Source: Hyaloperonospora brassicae
Lineage: Eukaryota; Oomycota; Peronosporomycetes; Peronosporales; Peronosporaceae
NCBI GenBank assembly: GCA_947650285.1
Contig: CANTFL010001283.1
Location: 186,001 to 250,000, forward strand
Length of the DNA: 64,000 nucleotides
Direction of reading: 5' to 3'
The notes beneath the pieces were generated by a model. The model saw nothing but the letters and a program-made list of their open reading frames with translations, was not told where the DNA came from and ran no database searches. Positions within the stretch are counted from its first letter, which is position 1; each line of letters starts with the position of its first letter. The position numbers and the translations under genes are program-made. Positions 1 to 10,968 of this stretch are shown one piece after another.

Positions 1-1023
1 CTCGGCTTGCATCTTTCGAGACAAAAGCCTCTGAGCCCTCAACTTGTTCAACAACGAGTCATGGTTGCGTATGTTGGCGTAAATCACTCGCAGCGTTTTG
101 ACGAGCGCTTCATGACCACCTATTTCCTCCAGTCGACCGAGATAATCATGCACTTGTCCTGGGTTCATCGTTTGGAACAAAAGTCTGATTGCTTCATCGA
201 TACTGAGTGCTGCCAAGTGTTTTTCCTTGAACTTTATAATGTACAGTACCACTTCGTGAAAGAAGGAAGGGGTAAAAAGGGCTTCGTGGTCGGGGTGCCA
301 GTTGAGAATCTTAAGCAATTCTTCGGTGTCCAATCCCAAATTCATCCATGCGTCGGATATGACTCCGGGGAGGTCCTTGTGATTCGCAACTAGCTGTCTG
401 TGCAACACGTCGGAATCAGCTTCCATTCCTGGAACCGAACGAAGCAACACAACCACACGCGTCACGTCTAGTGGGTTCCTCTTCGACAACAAGGCTGATA
501 TTATCTCAGGTGTTCCAGCGTGCAATTCGGTCAATGATAAATCACGATTGCGAATCAGCAACGCTGCAAGTTTCGTTGCTTCCATGGGTTGCTCGCCTCT
601 TGCAAAGTCCTCATACACCTCGGTACATTTGGTATTGAAAGCGTAAGGGATTGTCCAATAAAACTGTGTCATGGTCTTCGTACGCAAATCCTTGCGGTCG
701 AAAGCTTTGACTTTTCGCGCCACGTCAGTCAGTGCCTGAGCTGACGATTCCAGCACCTCTTCGAGCTTGTTCTCCATTCGGTCCTCGCTTCTGGTGTCTT
801 CGCGCACTGTCTTATCCTTTTTTGAGACGTGCGACTCCGTAATGGATGCGGTCGGGCTAGAATCCGCTGGGCTGGCAACATGCATGCGTCTGTAGTCAGG
901 CTTGGATTCGTTGAAGCTTGTTTGTTCGGCATTATGAGCATCAGCACACACTAGATCGCCGTCTCCCAGCATCAGCAATGTAGGTGCGGCATATGCCGAT
1001 AGCAGTATGCTATTTAAACGCAT
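1..1023 (-). CDS. Partial secreted WY-domain effector, RxLR-dEER-like (C-terminus beyond window)
   Basis: The minus strand is open without a stop from an ATG at 1023 to the window edge (341 codons). Residues 1 to about 27 look like a signal peptide (MRLNSILLS start, hydrophobic core, Ala-rich cleavage zone). A degenerate RxLR-like RRMH lies at residues 45-48 and an acidic dEER-like stretch ending RSEDR at 74-82. The C-terminal half is helical and has a WY-fold pattern: W226 in the AWMNLGLD context, a TEELLKILNW helix, then Y261 about 35 residues later. Proteins of this class are secreted by oomycete pathogens and act inside plant cells; the host target here is unknown. The start is supported by an initiator-like element 25-39 bp upstream. 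Secretion and WY class are well supported; host-cell entry through the degenerate motif is inference. The gene continues off the left edge, so its length is unknown. Confidence 0.85.
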   Translation of the reverse strand, partial: MRLNSILLSAYAAPTLLMLGDGDLVCADAHNAEQTSFNESKPDYRRMHVASPADSSPTASITESHVSKKDKTVREDTRSEDRMENKLEEVLESSAQALTDVARKVKAFDRKDLRTKTMTQFYWTIPYAFNTKCTEVYEDFARGEQPMEATKLAALLIRNRDLSLTELHAGTPEIISALLSKRNPLDVTRVVVLLRSVPGMEADSDVLHRQLVANHKDLPGVISDAWMNLGLDTEELLKILNWHPDHEALFTPSFFHEVVLYIIKFKEKHLAALSIDEAIRLLFQTMNPGQVHDYLGRLEEIGGHEALVKTLRVIYANIRNHDSLLNKLRAQRLLSRKMQAE

Positions 1024-1047
1024 CGCGGGGTGCGCGTAGGTGCTAGC

Positions 1048-1062
1048 AGATTGCGAAGTGAG
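1048..1062 (-). promoter_or_regulatory. Oomycete initiator-like element of the effector gene
   Basis: The minus strand reads CTCACTTCGCAATCT, close to the published Phytophthora transcription-initiator consensus TCAYTYYNCAWTTT. It lies 25-39 bp before the effector ATG, the usual distance. It is the best initiator match I found upstream of any gene in the window. Confidence 0.5.
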
Positions 1063-3059
1063 TGATACATTGAATCGCAGCGTTCTATTCGCAGAGCGTG
1101 ACCAATCGTTTTGCTACCAGAAAATGTGTTTTGGTCCGACCCTAATTTTGTCTCCACAGACCTGGTTACGCATTTTAAAGCAGGTATTTCGATTTTTGTC
1201 CACTAATTTACAGACTCTTTGCGTTGCCAACGCCAGATGATTAGGATTCAAACCAACGACGATTCAACAAAAACTATCTTGATCGACAGAAAGACCAAGT
1301 GTCAGAGAGCGCTTCCTTTCCCACGGCGACTGCAATTGTACTTACGACCACCAGGCTGTACGCATGTGAGAAGCTGGCGTACATGCAGCAGTGAAAATCA
1401 CATAACGAGCAAATAATTAGCACATTGCGGATGTGCAGGCGAGTTCTGATGCGACGTGAAACATTATGAGCAATTTGTTACTACTTTCGCCGAAAGCAAC
1501 TTCACCGTAGTTACGTCGATGTGTTAATGTGAATGATAGCTCACTGTTTTTATGATACTTCATACGCGTAGATGATACATCGATGTTGCAGAGTTGCTTT
1601 GTGCAAGATGGCATTCGCTCTGTCAGCTGAAACGCCAAAACTACATGACATCGGGTCAAAGCCAATGAGTTTTCTCTCCGAGGTCATGTCGTGGCTACCT
1701 TTCTAACGACAAAATTCAGGATCGTTTGTATCGTTAACTACTACGTGTGACATGCTGCACGAAGTCGTATAGGTCATTCGCAAGGTATTTATCCAACTAG
1801 AAAAATTATCTACTGTGTGTACTAAGATAGCATAGCAGCAATCCTCTGACTTTAAATGCTTGTATGTATCGCGGATTGACAATTAAATACTTTTGGCGGT
1901 GACCAACTAGTCATGGGTGCGTCGAAGAGGCACGCCAATCTTCAAATTGATATACGTAAAGTACTCTACCAGTTTCTTTTATCGGGCCCGGGAACTTGAG
2001 CGCAGAACAAATCATTGACATCACCGAAGCTGAATGTGACTATAACATAGACATCAGGTTAGAATGCTCATACCTACTTAAGTGCAAGCCGTGCTATGTG
2101 TGTTCAGCGTACTAAGCTTTTCGGTATGAGCCACGTGGTAAAGCGACGTTTTTGATGCGTTTCCATTTCGTGATGGTGCGCGCTGATGGTCATCTGGTAT
2201 CTTTGCGGTTCGACATTTTCGACAACAAGCTTTAACCGCGCATGACACGAATGATTCGATTCGCATGATGGACTGCCCCGCCTTAGCTCAATCGTTATCA
2301 GGACAGACATTACTTCATTCCGTGCCCTCTCGCGCAAGAATAACGCACTCCACGCAAAAGTGTGTAGCAACTTCTGAGTCTGCCTTCAACACATAGAAGA
2401 CGCTCATCCGACCGATGTCGACAGGTCATGATACGAGATGTCTTATTATGCTGATGTTTATGATAAAGTGCAATTTCTAGAGATCATCTGTTTAATGGAG
2501 CTCATCATTACACTTTTTGATAAGTGACCCACCTCAATCTCGAGTAAAATACATCGCATTCTACGAAGACCAGCTGTGGCTGAGTGGCAATTCCAACTTC
2601 CTCGCAATATGTACTATCCGCTCACGCGCGGTCACCGACCGATGGACTGGTATTCCGATACCGTGCGTAAAGATGCATTCTCACCTGGTGCTTTCGTCGA
2701 TAACGCAAATTGCAATCTTCTCCGCGGGCTTCATAGGTCGTATGTGTGGCAATACTTATATGAACGCGATGTTACTCGCAGAACGAAATATTTCGGTAAC
2801 TCTGTTCATAAATGGACTTCATATCCACATTTATGATACGCGCACTTGTATGCAGACGATAAAGTGTCTCGATAAGGCGTAATTTTGAGTCCCTGTGCTG
2901 TTAATCTACAAACAATGCTGCTAATATGAGAGATAGTTGACTCGGTAAGTTTTAAGGTGAAAGTCATAATTTTTTGCAGACTGCCATAGTCGGGTGCTTA
3001 CGTTACAGCTAAAATAGATCTTCTTATGAGCTAATTAAAGTCCATCGGTCCTCTTGATC
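1063..3059. other. Intergenic, no convincing gene
   Basis: Only short open frames are present. The longest (2517-2882, plus, 121 codons) begins at TTG with its first internal ATG far downstream, and it overlaps another open frame on the same strand. I recognise no domain and treat the stretch as non-coding. Confidence 0.5.
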
Positions 3060-3345
3060 ACGTTGCAACATTGTCACATTATGCTGAAACTACGTAATGC
3101 TGCGTCCTTGGCGCGATCACGTTTCTGCGTTTGCACACAAAATGACGCTGTCGTCGTAGAGTGTATGCATCCTGTGGCAAATATAACTGTCGTGTTAAAC
3201 TGATTTCATGTGCAGGCGAAGTGATGAATATACGCAAACGAACTTCTAAAAAGGACAGAACGCTAAAAACACTTGTGGTCGTGCAAAAAGCTACGAAATT
3301 CATTTCGTGCGTTTTAGCAATCCTAAAGAATTTAAAGTGATCTTG
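3060..3345 (+). repeat. Decayed dispersed coding repeat, copy 1
   Basis: This aligns along its length, with many substitutions and few gaps, to the reverse complement of about 9905-10205. Shared blocks include CATTGTCACA, TGCTGCGTCC, AATGACGCTGTCGT, CTGTGGCAA, GAACGCT and AGCTACGAA. In one plus-strand frame both copies translate to similar peptides (for example an EVM-I motif, RTL-TL, ATK), although each is broken by stops. That suggests two relics of one protein-coding gene or transposon. I do not recognise the family. Confidence 0.6.
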
Positions 3346-4769
3346 ATCATGAAATGTAATTTGAATGCATGTCAAAATCGAATGATGCTTCGATTGTTCC
3401 TAATTATGTGGTAAATGAATATCAGTTTACCATTGCGTAAAACATTGTGTTGGCCCTTGTCTAATACCTTAAACTATGTTTAGTCTTTTGAGCATTTTTG
3501 GGGTTTTGAAAGATTTCCGTAAAGGGGAAATAAGAATATTGTGCCAAGTAACTACGAAAACAAAAATACTACCAGTAGTGTGTTTATGCGACCGAAAAAA
3601 CACAACCTGTAAGCATTTATATACATGTACGCATATCGCTGATCCCTCTCATGTCACGTACAATACCTCGAAACCCCCTTATTTTATTCAGTCACCACGT
3701 GAATTGCAAAAGGAGGACGTGCGATGACGCTTCATGCGTAGTCTTGAAGTGGTCATGTCGTTTAATAAATCAGATTTTTACATCAAACCGGTTCATCCAG
3801 CTTACATGTTGTTCGAATGGAATGATATATGGATGTTTTATTCGTAATGACGTGATGAACGATAAATATGGGATAGCGCTGTGTCTTAATGGCGCGCTAA
3901 CAGTGCTGGGTTTGATGTCAAAGGTACTACATTAAGAAGCTGGAGATGACGTATAGATAGGCGAAAGAGCACTTTATTCGACGAAAAAATATTTGATATG
4001 TTTTAATGTTATGGCAGGTGCTCATGTAAATGCTTGCTAACTTCTTAATTGTCAAAACTACCATCGTACTAGACGTAGACCTATCAGCTCTAGCAAGAGG
4101 ACGAAAGACGCATTTGGCATGTACGAAATCGTCTATATATGAATAAAGACGAATACAAATGTACACTTGTCATCGACAACATGTGGAAGGTATCGTGGAT
4201 GCAATACCCTGCGTGAAGATTTGTGTCGTTGTGACTGCTTTGTAATGCCTATATTTTTCTATTTCAAATCGCACAGTCGACAATACACTACGTGTGCGTC
4301 TACGTAATTGTAAAATATAGTTTTATTGTAAAATACCAAAAAAAGAATAGCGAAATCATTGTTCTTGCGACGCGCGTCTATCGTGCAAACGAAACTTGAG
4401 CAACAACAAACGCAAACAGCAACCATCTGCCGACAGGAAACAGCTTAAGCTACTAGTTTGAGTTTGAAGTGCTTGCTCGCGACATACTAAGCTCAACCAA
4501 AAGCTACAACGAGCATGTAGTGATACTGTGTTACGATCTAATGAGAAGGAGCCTCACATTGTTAAAGTATTAGAACATCTTATCCCATTTGTGAAGTCTT
4601 AAATGAGATTATGGTTGCGGATTGTGTACGCTATGGAGTAGCAATTTACACAACTATATGCACGAAATCTATCGTACGTGTGCTAAGATACTGACAATCA
4701 TATTGTTTACCGCAATCACATAGTATGTCTTCATGCACGACAAATACACATGACACTCGCGCTGTAAAT
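3346..4769. other. Intergenic, AT-rich, nothing recognised
   Basis: There are short overlapping open frames on both strands with no domain, no conserved splice arrangement and no repeat that I can see. Confidence 0.5.
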
Positions 4770-4827
4770 GCTGCGTATCGCACAAGAAGATGTTGCGTAT
4801 CGCACAACAAAATGTTGCGTGCCGCTT
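4770..4827. repeat. Short tandem repeat, 22-bp period, about 2.5 copies
   Basis: TGCGTATCGCACAA occurs at 4772 and 4794, and a third partial TGCGT copy starts at 4816. The spacing is 22 bp. The stretch is too short to assign a role. Confidence 0.7.
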
Positions 4828-5887
4828 GCTTTGATGATCAAAACGACATGATCAGTGGAGACTCGATGCCCGATCCACGTCGGGCAAATTATGGGTGGAC
4901 TTTCTTTCAGTCAATTTAAGAGGGCATATATATATACCACAACATCATTATTGTCTTTCTGGGTCTGTCTTAGTTAAGCACTTGTGTTCTCATACATGTC
5001 ATTTACAGCTCTGATGCATTTCTTATCATCTGTTTATTTGGCTTATTTACAATTTCCCTTCTTTACATCGAAGAATATGATAAAGTATGCATTGTACCTG
5101 ATTAAAATTGATCCGAGCCTACACGTGATCTATGACGTCCCGGTGCATGTTCGTCGCGTTCTATGTATCCTTTCATCTGACAATCTATTAGTCTGACTGC
5201 AAAGAGTCCACCTTTACAAGGCTGGAATTGAGGTGGAAATCGAACGTGGAGAAGGCAAGAAAGGTTGAAGGAACGAATTTATGCGTGCAATTTCTTAGTG
5301 ATAGCAAACAGCATTGCTGCTGGCTTCGAATGGTCACAGAATTGAGGGTCGATTGGAGCATAAAGGACATTACGTTCCGGTCAATATGAAATGTTAGGCG
5401 AGGCTAGCGAAGAGGTCGCGTTGCGTATGTGCTGCAATATGCTGCGTGAAGAAAGCACATAGGTGGTGGCCAACGGCTGAGGTCTGTATGCTCGAATGAA
5501 CCAGCGACATTAAAACTTCTTCTTGACCGTACTTGAGATAAATATGCTGCCTTACGGTATCAGACACCTGCTCATTAATTATCGGCAAGCGTGACCTGCC
5601 AGCTTAGAAGAAACGTAGAGCGATACGAGCAATCGGCTTTCTGAGAGATATGTACGAGTTTTTTGATGAAAAGGGTACTCTAGTCGAAGCGATACATTCT
5701 CTGGACTCTGTCATATCTACACTTGGCTGTCGAGATAACTAGCGGAACGATAAATGATCGTGATCACTACACCAGTATCATTACACTGTTCATTGGCACT
5801 CATACCAGGTGCTCGCAATAATGGTTCATACGCTGTTCACGATCGTCGAATCTGAGATTCAAGCATCTTCATGAAAGCCGCAATGCT
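4828..5887. other. Intergenic with unidentified stop-poor stretches
   Basis: Between about 5190 and 5720 base composition is closer to that of the genes, and both strands have several stop-poor runs. No frame stays open and no product is recognisable. A decayed gene is possible but not demonstrable by reading. Confidence 0.3.
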
Positions 5888-6600
5888 TTACAAGCGGTCC
5901 CAATTCAGCTCTTCCGCATCATCTTGGACTACACCATGCTCCATGATAAACTTGCCTTCTTTGTATTTCTGGGAACTCTCCATGGCTTTGATCTTTTCAC
6001 CATAAGATGTAGTTATTGCTCGAATGTTTATAATGCTAGCAAGATGAGTGCAAAAATCACTTGCTCACTTACGTATTTCCAGCCCAGCATGACATCGCAT
6101 TGACCGCATAGAATGTCAGCGATAGAGTGGATTCCAGTCCTCAGGTAGCACTTGCGAACAGAGCCGACGCGAACGTTGTACCTTATAACAAGACGAATTC
6201 ATTGCCAAGTTAGAACGCCACGTGCCATCATCCTCATCCCACTAAATGTGACATACACGTTATTCATAAGGAAGGCCTTGCCAGTGCGACCGAAGAACGT
6301 CTTGGAGATAACGTCGTCGTGGTCAGACACCATGTTGCCACAATAGGCACACCGAAAGGCGTGCGCGTCTTCCACGTCGCATCGCTCGCGCGAAAACCCG
6401 AACGATTTACTGACGCCGCCATAGTCACCACTACCACCGTCCCGTGTTTCTACAACTTGACGTAGCATTTCCTCGTCGTCTGCAGGTTTGTCGTCATCTT
6501 CACTGAAACGATCGGCCCATGATGCAGGACACCGTGGCGTGCGATTTCCCAGGTATTCGACGTGCTTGCAGCCGCTGCGGATCACTATGAGAGGCGGCAT
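5888..6600 (-). CDS. Yippee-like zinc-binding protein, three exons
   Basis: Exons on the minus strand are 6600-6257, 6181-6073 and 5992-5888, giving 185 residues. Intron 1 (75 bp) starts GTATGT, ends AAG and contains CTAAC; intron 2 (80 bp) starts GTAAGT and ends AAG. Splicing restores the full Yippee fold. The zinc pairs are C84-x2-C87 and C140-x2-C143. Family blocks are ISKTFFGRTGKAF, ADILCGQC, LGWKY and ESSQKYKEGKF. An acidic extension of about 80 residues precedes the domain; most Yippee proteins are only about 100-130 residues long. Open sequence continues upstream to a GTG at 6606, but 6600 is the first ATG. Yippee proteins are conserved small nuclear or centrosomal zinc proteins, and Mis18 and cereblon share the fold. 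Their biochemical role is poorly defined. The methyltransferase gene lies upstream on the same strand, its stop about 116 bp away. Confidence 0.88.
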
Positions 6601-6636
6601 CGGCACGTGCGGGTGTCTTTTTCACTGATTTTAGGG

Positions 6637-6679
6637 ACTGACTCGAGAATAATGGATTACAGCTGAGTACTGACTCGAG
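6637..6679. promoter_or_regulatory. Duplicated ACTGACTCGAG element between two genes
   Basis: ACTGACTCGAG occurs at 6637-6647 and again at 6669-6679, inside the 116-bp gap upstream of the Yippee gene. Each copy contains TGACTC, which resembles a bZIP (AP-1/GCN4-type) half site. A regulatory role is inference. Confidence 0.35.
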
Positions 6680-6716
6680 TATATAGAACACAGTTTATAT
6701 CGTGGCGAAAACCCTT

Positions 6717-7487
6717 CTATCGATTTGCACCTTCCAGTCGCAGCTCAAAAACTACGCTCCAGTCGTCCTCTTGGACGTGCAGGGGCCGACCTAGTGCACC
6801 TACTAACGTGTTTACGGCCTCGCAAGTCGCCAGACGGACCGGTGGATGTTTGTAAACCGCAAAGCCTTTCTGCTTTGCTGCAAATACAAAGTGCGAAGCT
6901 GTACACTTCTCCACGTCGCACGCTCCTACACAGGCAGCTCGACATGGATCCATCGAGAGAAGCGCTACAGACCTGGCACTGGGTCGGAGGACGCAGCAAA
7001 TCGTTTCAAGCAGCGGCACGTGTAGATCTCTTCCTAGCTGCGTGATCTCACTACCCAAAACCGTGTCGAAACGGTGCGCAAACGGCGCCACGGACTTGGC
7101 TAGACCCCATTCAAGCTCAGCGCTCGAAGCGACTGGTTCTCGAGCATCACCAGCTTCCTTCTCAGCCCAAATGTGGCGGTTCTTGGCAATGTTTTTCGTC
7201 AGCATGTCAGGAAACTCATCGGTTAAAACGGATGTTTTTGCACCCAGCGACGCAGCCACGAGACCACAAAGACCACAGCCTGCACCAAGCTCGATGACGT
7301 CGCGTCCCACTACCACATCGTAGCCGTGTGTTTCTAGAAACTCGCAAAGGATAAGCGCACCAGCCCATACTTCGCCGCCTAGTCCGTCCACCTTCGTCGT
7401 GTCTTGTACTACGCGAACACAGACGTGATCACGTGGCTGTTTTAGACGAAAGAAGGCTTCGTGCTCTTGCTGAAAGTGTCGGCTCAT
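6717..7487 (-). CDS. METTL21-type protein-lysine methyltransferase (Methyltransf_16)
   Basis: This single-exon gene has 256 codons from an ATG at 7485-7487 to a TAG at 6717-6719. The SAM-binding motif I is VIELGAGCGLCGLVAASLGA (about residues 63-82), followed by an acidic TDEFPDML segment and a GSEITQ segment where the family usually has its DVLY-like post-II motif. An N-terminal block, GLGGEVWAGALILCEFL, is the usual seven-beta-strand lysine methyltransferase lead-in. Characterised members trimethylate single lysines on chaperones, elongation factors or valosin-type ATPases. The substrate here cannot be read from sequence. The gene is intact, with no sign of transfer or decay. The upstream region contains a 41-bp tandem duplication. 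Confidence 0.85.
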   Translation of the reverse strand: MSRHFQQEHEAFFRLKQPRDHVCVRVVQDTTKVDGLGGEVWAGALILCEFLETHGYDVVVGRDVIELGAGCGLCGLVAASLGAKTSVLTDEFPDMLTKNIAKNRHIWAEKEAGDAREPVASSAELEWGLAKSVAPFAHRFDTVLGSEITQLGRDLHVPLLETICCVLRPSARSVALLSMDPCRAACVGACDVEKCTASHFVFAAKQKGFAVYKHPPVRLATCEAVNTLVGALGRPLHVQEDDWSVVFELRLEGANR

Positions 7488-7635
7488 GATTACTGGCCAC
7501 TCATCGCTAACCGGCTGTCACAAGGACGAGGTGATCTTGCAGAGCGTCCAAATGACACCTAAGTGCAAAACCCGACCCGGACCAGGTGTAGCTGGCTGGT
7601 CGCCGTAGCTGCGCAATATGCAGTATATGGAAATT

Positions 7636-7717
7636 AGTAAGCTACCTCGACGAGCTGTTCAGGTGACAGCGCCACTAGTAAGCTACCTCGACGAGCTGTT
7701 CAGGTGACAGTGCCACT
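7636..7717. repeat. Perfect-length 41-bp tandem duplication
   Basis: Two adjacent 41-bp units (7636-7676 and 7677-7717) differ at one base, C versus T near the end (CAGCGCC versus CAGTGCC). They lie about 150 bp upstream of the methyltransferase ATG. The single difference indicates a recent duplication. Confidence 0.9.
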
Positions 7718-9904
7718 TTAAAGAGAAAAGGTACGTTATAGCGAAATCAAAAGTCTAGCTAAGAGGGTTGAGATTGCGCTGCATCGTTGTGAACTGAGTG
7801 ACCTGGTCCAGCTCGTTTAAGGTGGCTACGTGCGCGGATGCTGCACATCCTAATTTTTGTGCCTTCGCCAAGACCGCAACGTAAGTTGGAGTATTTTCGT
7901 GTACCCACCTCCGAACATTTCCTCCTTTTCTTTACGGTAAACGTCCGTTCGTTTTCTTTGAGGTACGAGGCCATGTACCAACCCTCGATGGGAGAGGCTG
8001 GACAGCGCCAACTGAACGACCACCTGACATCAAGTGAAGCCATGAGTGCACATCGTGTGCAACCTTTCCTGACAGAAACGGCTACGGCATTTCCGTCGTC
8101 ATCCATAGGCATACGTTGAATATTTGCGTTTGCCGTATAATGGATCGGCTACCCATTCGCGTGGCGTCCTGTCGCAACGTCAGGTAAGCAGCTCCTACCG
8201 AATATCTCGTGTCTGGTTGTCTGGGCTACAGTCTTGGATGCATGCAGCGCTGTGCATAGAGGATGTTATCTGCAATAGATATCTTGCGCATAGGTCCTGA
8301 CCTAATGTCCAAATATTGCGGATCGTGACAGATAAGCGTGCGGCAGAGGCCTGCAATAGTCGATGCATCCGTTCGCTCGTATAAGCTCATATGTAGTTGC
8401 CCCGCTATAAATAATGTCGTCTTGATTCTTGCTAGCGTTTCGGTTTTGCACGATGGATAATTTATAAAATCTATCAAATAATCACGAAAGAAAAAATTGG
8501 ACACAAGATGAAAAATAAATGCCCCAAAGTACCAAAGAGCAAAGTAAATACACATAATGCACGAGATATGTACGAGAGCAAAGAAATGCGCCAAATGATT
8601 AAAATACGATACATTTTACCCTGATGTAAAATATACGATTGAACTTGCAAATGCCTGCCATTATACAAATACATTCACGAATGCCTGCTGCATTCCCTCT
8701 CTACTTCCAATAAAAGAATCCGATACATATAAGTATCAACAGTCGTATTGTACGAGGCAACAGCACGTCAACACTTCAAGAGTAGCTTAACTGCGTTGTT
8801 TGTCGGTCGATTGCAATAGCACGTTAATCCTGACACTATTATCTTGATTTTGCGACTCATCGTCTCATAAATGTGTAGCTTTCGTCTCGACCGAATCGTG
8901 CTGATAAAATGAGATGAGATGGCGCCGTATTCAAATTCTGCGTACATACTGCTCTGTAAGATATTACAGATACGACATGAGGAAGCACGAGATGGCTGAC
9001 AGAAAAATAAAATAAGAGGGTGTCCAAAAAGTAGAGATTTGGCGGAGGTGTCATGGTGCTAACGCAAATGGTCACGCGCATGATTGCGCCTATGCAAGGA
9101 TGATTGTATTATAAACAATCACGCACTGCTTACGAGATATTTAGACCACCACACAATTGAACGCTGCTGATGGTGGTACATCGCTATTGATTGTACATAT
9201 CGGAATGGATGTTGCGAAGATAGAAGCAATGTTGTATTTTGCGATGCATGATATAGTGACGTAAGCATAAAAGCTCGGTCCTCTCGATTTACTTCGGATA
9301 TGCGATATTATATACTGATACATCATGATGTTCTACAATTTTAACAAAGTTGTTCATCCTGCGAGTACATCAAACTATGACGCTCGCATCGCGGAGCTCA
9401 CATTTGCTGTGGCAAAGGTGCCGGCGTACTAACAACTTTCGTGCTGTAAACCCATGTGAGCTGGAGGGACAAAAGCCTCATTCGGCACCTTTTGGTCGTC
9501 GGAGATGCCCATTCATAATTGCTACATTACTTTTACAAATACCACAGAAGTGTTCATATGTGACCATGTAATGTCTAGCATCGGTATATTCGGCCGTGTA
9601 TTCCAAATTACTGGTACGTTTTAATAATTTATTACATGATTACGTTTTCATTTCGTCAATCTTGTGGTCTATTTCATATGACATATATACTTGGAGTTTT
9701 TTTAATAAAAATGTTTAACGCTTTCTTTTGCTTGTATCGAGCCGGTCGATCGACTATTAATGGTATTAAGTGCATAGTTTTTATTCTAGAAAAAAACACG
9801 TCGCATCACAACATGAAAAACACAAATTCATTTACAACACAACTACAAACAATAAAACGGTCTTACATTTTTCTATGCTATCAAAAGAACTGCTTATGCT
9901 CAGG
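7718..9904. other. Intergenic, one weak small ORF, no confident gene
   Basis: A 48-residue frame on the plus strand (ATG 7973, stop 8117-8119) precedes a short frame starting ATGGATCGG near 8143 that runs to a donor-like GGTAAGC near 8184. Together they could be a small spliced gene, but no family is recognisable and no acceptor exon is evident. Beyond 8.2 kb the sequence is AT-rich with short random frames. Confidence 0.25.
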
Positions 9905-10205
9905 GTTCCCATAAGTCCTTTCGGGTTGTTGAAAGTACAAAAAATAACTTCGTAGCTCTTCGTAAAAGAAAGAGTGTCATCAGCGTTCTTTCCCTCTCAA
10001 TCCATCATTTGCATATTCTCATCACTTCTTTCACACATGAAAGCAGCTTAACACGCCAGTACTCTTGCCACAAGATACAAACACTAAACACGACAGCGTC
10101 ATTTTTTGGGCAACGCAAAAGCGTGATCATACCAGGGACGCAGCATAACGAAGTATCAGCATATTGTGACAATGGTGCAACACGATCGAGGGACCTATTG
10201 AACAT
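9905..10205 (-). repeat. Decayed dispersed coding repeat, copy 2
   Basis: The reverse complement aligns with 3060-3345. One minus-strand frame is open for 66 codons at 10205-10005 and continues past a single stop into an RTL-TL...ATK peptide that copy 1 also encodes. The common frame suggests descent from a protein-coding sequence, possibly a transposon. The protein family is not recognised. Confidence 0.6.
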
Positions 10206-10968
10206 TCGCTAAAGCGCAACACGTCCTACACTGCAGATAGTCATATTGCAGCGATACCCTCTGTTCCTTAACGATAGTCGTTTCTGTCTGTCTACACCAG
10301 CTTCAGCACCACAATTGGCAGCTTGTATTGAGACAATGGCATCACTTCATCAGCAGTGCGCCATCGGCCATCGTGCTTCCCGATACGTGTGTCTGCAAAC
10401 ACCGCGTTGTCACTTTTCAAAGCGTTAGATAGTTCAATCAACTCTTCAGTAAAGTATCTGCTGTTGCTGTCTATGTCTATAAATGTTGCCTCTTATTTTA
10501 TAACGTTCTTATTTAGCATTGTGTAAACAACAGTTGAACACTGCTCTATCATCTTATGTTATGTCATCGATAACGCCGAGGGGACAGCTACACGCTACTA
10601 TAACGTCAAACAATGAGACCCGGATCAAGCGATTACCCTCCGGTTGTGTTAGAAAAGCCAACGCGCCTTTTTGTCATGCAAAATTAATGTCGGCGGACAC
10701 AGATGAAAAGGTTTGCTACATAGCTAAGTAACTGAGGGAATGAAAAAGATATACGTGGCACTCATGAATAATGTATCAGGCTTATGAATACCTGCTTGTG
10801 CAGCTCATACCATGAATGCATTTCGTTTCATTCATGTGTAGAGCAATATGTTACTTTCGGATTATCTGGTGCGCATTTTTCCGTTTCGAATCCATTTGGT
10901 GCACATTTTATTCTCATCATTTTCTAGTGCATTATTAAATCTTCCCATCTATCGTGTTATTATTGCCC
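10206..10968. other. Intergenic upstream of PEX10
   Basis: No gene is evident. About 45-60 bp before the PEX10 ATG the plus strand has a TTCTCATCATTTTC string (about 10911-10924). It partly resembles the oomycete initiator plus flanking element, but is two bases shorter than the consensus spacing. Confidence 0.35.

Noticed and set aside
7..393. 128-codon plus-strand frame at the left edge
   Set aside because: It is the antisense shadow of the effector gene, which is open across its full length on the minus strand with a signal peptide and WY pattern.
2517..2882. 121-codon plus-strand frame
   Set aside because: It starts at TTG, has no early ATG, overlaps another frame and has no recognisable domain.
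6601..6606. GTG six bases upstream of the Yippee ATG as start
   Set aside because: Nuclear eukaryotic genes initiate at ATG; 6600 is the first ATG in the open frame.
7759..8112. 117-codon minus-strand frame
   Set aside because: No recognisable domain; composition and peptide look random, and a competing short frame exists on the other strand.
10954..10968. GTG upstream of PEX10 as start
   Set aside because: The same argument applies; the ATG at 10969 gives a complete protein.
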